DNA of 64,000 bases from CAZFGK01 sp964518635 (GTDB lineage Bacteria > Zixibacteria > MSB-5A5 > GN15 > FEB-12): NCBI GenBank assembly GCA_964518635.1, contig CAZFGK010000004.1, positions 75,924 to 139,923 on the forward strand, written 5' to 3'. Position 1 is the stretch's first letter. Every line of letters begins with the position of its first letter. Below are positions 61,875 to 64,000 of this stretch, piece by piece. The notes beneath the pieces are model-generated. The model searched no databases and was not told the origin of the DNA. It saw only the letters and a list, made by a program, of their open reading frames with translations. The translations under genes were made by a program, and so were the position numbers.

Positions 61875-62368
61875 ATTCACGCAAGAAGCTGTTGTTATAT
61901 GCTCTCTCCGTTACATCAGTCTCAATGCTGCTGCTGATTACGAGTTCCTGTCGTCTCATGCAGCGGGGCTCACCAGGAACCGAAGAGAGCTTGCCGAAGG
62001 GAACGATTTCGACAGGAGAGTATGAGATTGTCTGGGTCGATCCGCAGATGATTCTCGCTGATTCAACCTGTACGCTCATCAGGGCCAGCAGAATCGACTC
62101 GATTCCATCTGAAACAGGGATTCCGAAAAATGACTCTCGTCCGTCAGCAGAGTTTCAAATCAGAAACGATAACTGTCTCGTCTCGGCGACCATCAATGAC
62201 GCCAAAGGTCGGGTTGTGCAATCGCTGCTCTTCCGTCAACTTAATCACGGCCACTACCGTCTTTCCCCAGATGAAATCGCTATCAAGAAACTCTGGGGGC
62301 AGCCCGGAACACTGGTAGTCAATGTCTGCGGAAATATTCTCCGTCGCCCGATCAACGAGCGACCGTAG
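61871..62368 (+). CDS. Hypothetical lipoprotein-like protein
   Basis: 165 residues. N-terminal helix (LLLYALSVTSVSMLLLITSSC) ends in a Cys that resembles a weak lipobox (ITSSC). The body, with ATINDAKGRVVQSLLFRQLNHGHYRLSPDEIAIKKL, is distantly like the FlgD-type Ig fold of its neighbour. Start ATG overlaps the previous stop by 4 nt. Unknown function. Confidence 0.6.
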   Translation: MNSRKKLLLYALSVTSVSMLLLITSSCRLMQRGSPGTEESLPKGTISTGEYEIVWVDPQMILADSTCTLIRASRIDSIPSETGIPKNDSRPSAEFQIRNDNCLVSATINDAKGRVVQSLLFRQLNHGHYRLSPDEIAIKKLWGQPGTLVVNVCGNILRRPINERP

Positions 62369-62552
62369 TTCGCCTCCATTCCCCATCTCTGTTGGAAATT
62401 CGCGCAGCAAAATCGCTCATCCCCTATGGGGAATGACCGATACATCTCACAAGGCACAGCGGGGAAATCTTCGCTCTCTGCCTTGAAATTTTAGAAGCGA
62501 CGTCAACAACAGAGCCCTCCCCAATGGCTCCGGAAAAGAGTAAGGATTCGCC
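62369..62552 (+). other. Leader region of the NtrC-type regulator gene
   Basis: 184 bp with a CCCCTATGGGG palindrome; no convincing -24/-12 or -35/-10 pair could be placed. The AAGAG before the start is a modest ribosome site. Confidence 0.35.
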
Positions 62553-63920
62553 ATGCCGAATATCCTGGTCGTTGAAGACAAAGATTCGATGCGTACCATG
62601 CTCAGCGATACACTGATGCAGGAAGGGTATCGTGTCGACACCGCCGAAGCCGGTCAGAAGGCGGTCGATCTGGTACGAAACAAGTCGTACGATCTCGTCC
62701 TGACCGATCTGCGCATGCCGGAACTCTCCGGGCTGGATATACTCCGCGAAGTAAAATCAGTTGATGCAGAGACATCCGTGATCGTGATGACTGCATTCGG
62801 GACCATCGAAGATGCGGTTTCTGCAATGAAGCTTGGTGCCTTCGATTTTATCACCAAACCATTTGATACTGAACATCTCTGCGTTCTGGTTTCGCGAGCA
62901 CTTGAAAATCGACGGATGATCGCCGAGAATTCACTCCTTCGCGAAGAGCTGTTCAATAATCATGGCATCGACAATATCATTGGTAGAAACGATACGATGA
63001 TCGAACTGGGCTCACTTGTCCATAAAGTAGCCAAGAGTGATGCATCTGTTCTCTTGCAGGGGGAATCGGGGACGGGGAAGGAATTATTTGCCAAAGCAAT
63101 TCATACGCTTTCTCCTCGTCAGTCGAAACCATTCATCGCCATTAACTGCGCCGCGATTCCGAGTGAATTGCTTGAGAATGAACTCTTCGGCTCTGAAAAG
63201 GGGGCGTTTACCGGCGCGCATATGCGGAAGATGGGGAAATTCGAAATCGCCCATACCGGTACGATCTTCTTAGATGAAATAGGCGACATGGATATTTCGC
63301 TGCAGGCGAAATTGCTCCGTGTGCTTCAGGAGAAGAGCTTTGAACGACTTGGTGGAAATAAGACCGTCGATGTCGATGCTCGCGTCATTGCTGCGACCAA
63401 TATGAATCTGCCGGACCTGATTCGTCAGAAGAAATTCCGTGAAGACCTTTACTATCGTCTCTCGGTCTTCCCGCTGGTGATTCCACCACTTCGGGAACGG
63501 CTTGATGATATCCCGATGCTCGCTGATTATTTCCTCGCGCGCTATGTGAAGGAGATGCGTAAGCAGCCACGCGTCATTTCAAAAGATGCCCTGGATCTCC
63601 TCATGCGCTATCACTGGCCGGGGAATGTCCGCGAGTTGGAAAATACGATTGAGCGGGCAGTGATTCTTGCCGAAGGGAAAATGATCGGACCAGAACATTT
63701 GGCGATTCGCGTGGCACGCACGAATGATGTTACATTGCGAGAAAATGCCGGACTCAAGGACATCGGCGCAGCAGCACAGATGCAGGCGGAGCGTTCGGCT
63801 ATTGTTCGCGTGCTAAAGCAGGTGCGGAATAACAAACGCAAGTGTGCCGAAATTCTCCAGATCGATTACACGACGCTGTTTGACAAGATCAAGAAATACG
63901 AGATCGACAAAGAGGGGTGA
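62553..63920 (+). CDS. NtrC-family sigma-54-dependent response regulator
   Basis: 455 residues: receiver domain with phosphoacceptor D52 (LVLTDLRMPELSG), AAA+ domain with Walker A GESGTGKE (170-177), sigma-54-contact loop GAFTGA (217-222), Walker B FLDE (239-242), ATN and REDLYYRL, and a C-terminal Fis-type HTH (QMQAERSAIVRVLKQVRNNKRKCAEILQIDYTTLFDKIKKY). All activity motifs are intact. Its kinase is not in the window. Proximity to a sigma-54 promoter for a PEP-CTERM gene suggests a PrsR-like role, inferred from position. Confidence 0.94.
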   Translation: MPNILVVEDKDSMRTMLSDTLMQEGYRVDTAEAGQKAVDLVRNKSYDLVLTDLRMPELSGLDILREVKSVDAETSVIVMTAFGTIEDAVSAMKLGAFDFITKPFDTEHLCVLVSRALENRRMIAENSLLREELFNNHGIDNIIGRNDTMIELGSLVHKVAKSDASVLLQGESGTGKELFAKAIHTLSPRQSKPFIAINCAAIPSELLENELFGSEKGAFTGAHMRKMGKFEIAHTGTIFLDEIGDMDISLQAKLLRVLQEKSFERLGGNKTVDVDARVIAATNMNLPDLIRQKKFREDLYYRLSVFPLVIPPLRERLDDIPMLADYFLARYVKEMRKQPRVISKDALDLLMRYHWPGNVRELENTIERAVILAEGKMIGPEHLAIRVARTNDVTLRENAGLKDIGAAAQMQAERSAIVRVLKQVRNNKRKCAEILQIDYTTLFDKIKKYEIDKEG

Positions 63921-64000
63921 GGGTTCTTGTCACCCTGAGCTTGTTGAAGGGTGATTTCTGAAAGATGGCTGCTTAACCAACCGCCCCTGAAGGGGCTGGC
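63921..64000. repeat. Dispersed repeats at the window end
   Basis: A TTCGACAAGCTCAGG-type copy (63928-63953, inverted) follows the regulator gene, then AAGGGGCTGGC (63990-64000), which also occurs at 32836-32846. The window ends inside this repeat zone. Confidence 0.65.

Noticed and set aside
1..64000. General reassignment of TGA
   Set aside because: Many clear genes (pyrB, mreD, NtrC-type gene and others) end at TGA, so the code is standard and only the one TGA looks recoded.

Overview
The window looks like a chromosome segment of a Gram-negative, didermic bacterium. It encodes heptose/LPS-type enzymes (split HldE, a heptosyltransferase-like GT9, an LpxL-type acyltransferase), OmpA-family and TolC-like outer-membrane proteins, a Rod-type cell-wall gene set and a PEP-CTERM protein. 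A secreted protein with a C-terminal dockerin-like 'D.N.D...DIADLT.LVDY' tail, together with many signal-peptide/TPR proteins, recalls candidate phylum Zixibacteria or a neighbour in the FCB group. That placement is an inference from style, not a measured phylogeny. Coding density is high, most genes lie on the minus strand in tightly coupled operons, and TGA is in ordinary use as a stop codon.

Layout, left to right. 1-2.6 kb: gap-pgk (pgk runs off the edge) behind an outer-membrane barrel gene. 2.7-18 kb (minus): a retropepsin-like exported protein, rodA, PBP2, mreD, mreC, a PTS IIA protein, accA, a WecA/MraY-family transferase, then glycosyltransferases, a YfhO-type membrane protein, a flippase-like membrane protein and a nitrilase-family amidase. 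18.2-19.5 kb (plus): secreted dockerin-like protein. 19.6-22.7 kb (minus): pyrR-pyrB-pyrC with a sigma-70-type promoter and a PyrR-binding RNA loop in the leader. 22.8-24.1 kb: a double-ATPase ABC protein. 24.2-31.2 kb (minus): accC-gcvH-gcvPA-DUF2007-thioredoxin(Sec)-thioredoxin(Cys)-gcvPB, ended by a clear terminator. 31.5-36.3 kb: TPR protein, OmpA-like protein with calcium-type repeats, pilT, accB. 36.4-48.3 kb: aminopeptidase, heptose and LPS genes, a peptidase, rluB, scpB-scpA, trpS. 49-52.5 kb (plus): DEAD-box helicase, Lrp regulator, EamA exporter, DJ-1/PfpI protein. 52.6-57.5 kb (minus): GT87-like mannosyltransferase and a heterodimeric ABC exporter. 57.7-63.9 kb (plus): truncated receiver domain, a substrate-binding/TolC-like fusion, a PEP-CTERM protein behind a sigma-54 promoter, two small envelope proteins and an NtrC-type activator.

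The most notable item is in the glycine-cleavage operon. A secreted thioredoxin/TPR gene (26650-27495) is interrupted by an in-frame TGA exactly where its adjacent tandem paralogue has the first Cys of the CxxC motif. The TGA is followed by a stem with a GGUC apical loop at 23 nt, the geometry of a bacterial SECIS element. I read this as a selenoprotein (U59-K-W-C62) sitting next to its Cys paralogue. Other points of interest are the PyrR loop, the sigma-54/PEP-CTERM pairing with a nearby NtrC-type regulator, the substrate-binding/TolC fusion, and mosaic palindromic repeats in the intergenic gaps, one of which supplies the C-terminus of a glycosyltransferase. No tRNA, rRNA, CRISPR array or insertion-sequence transposase was recognised.
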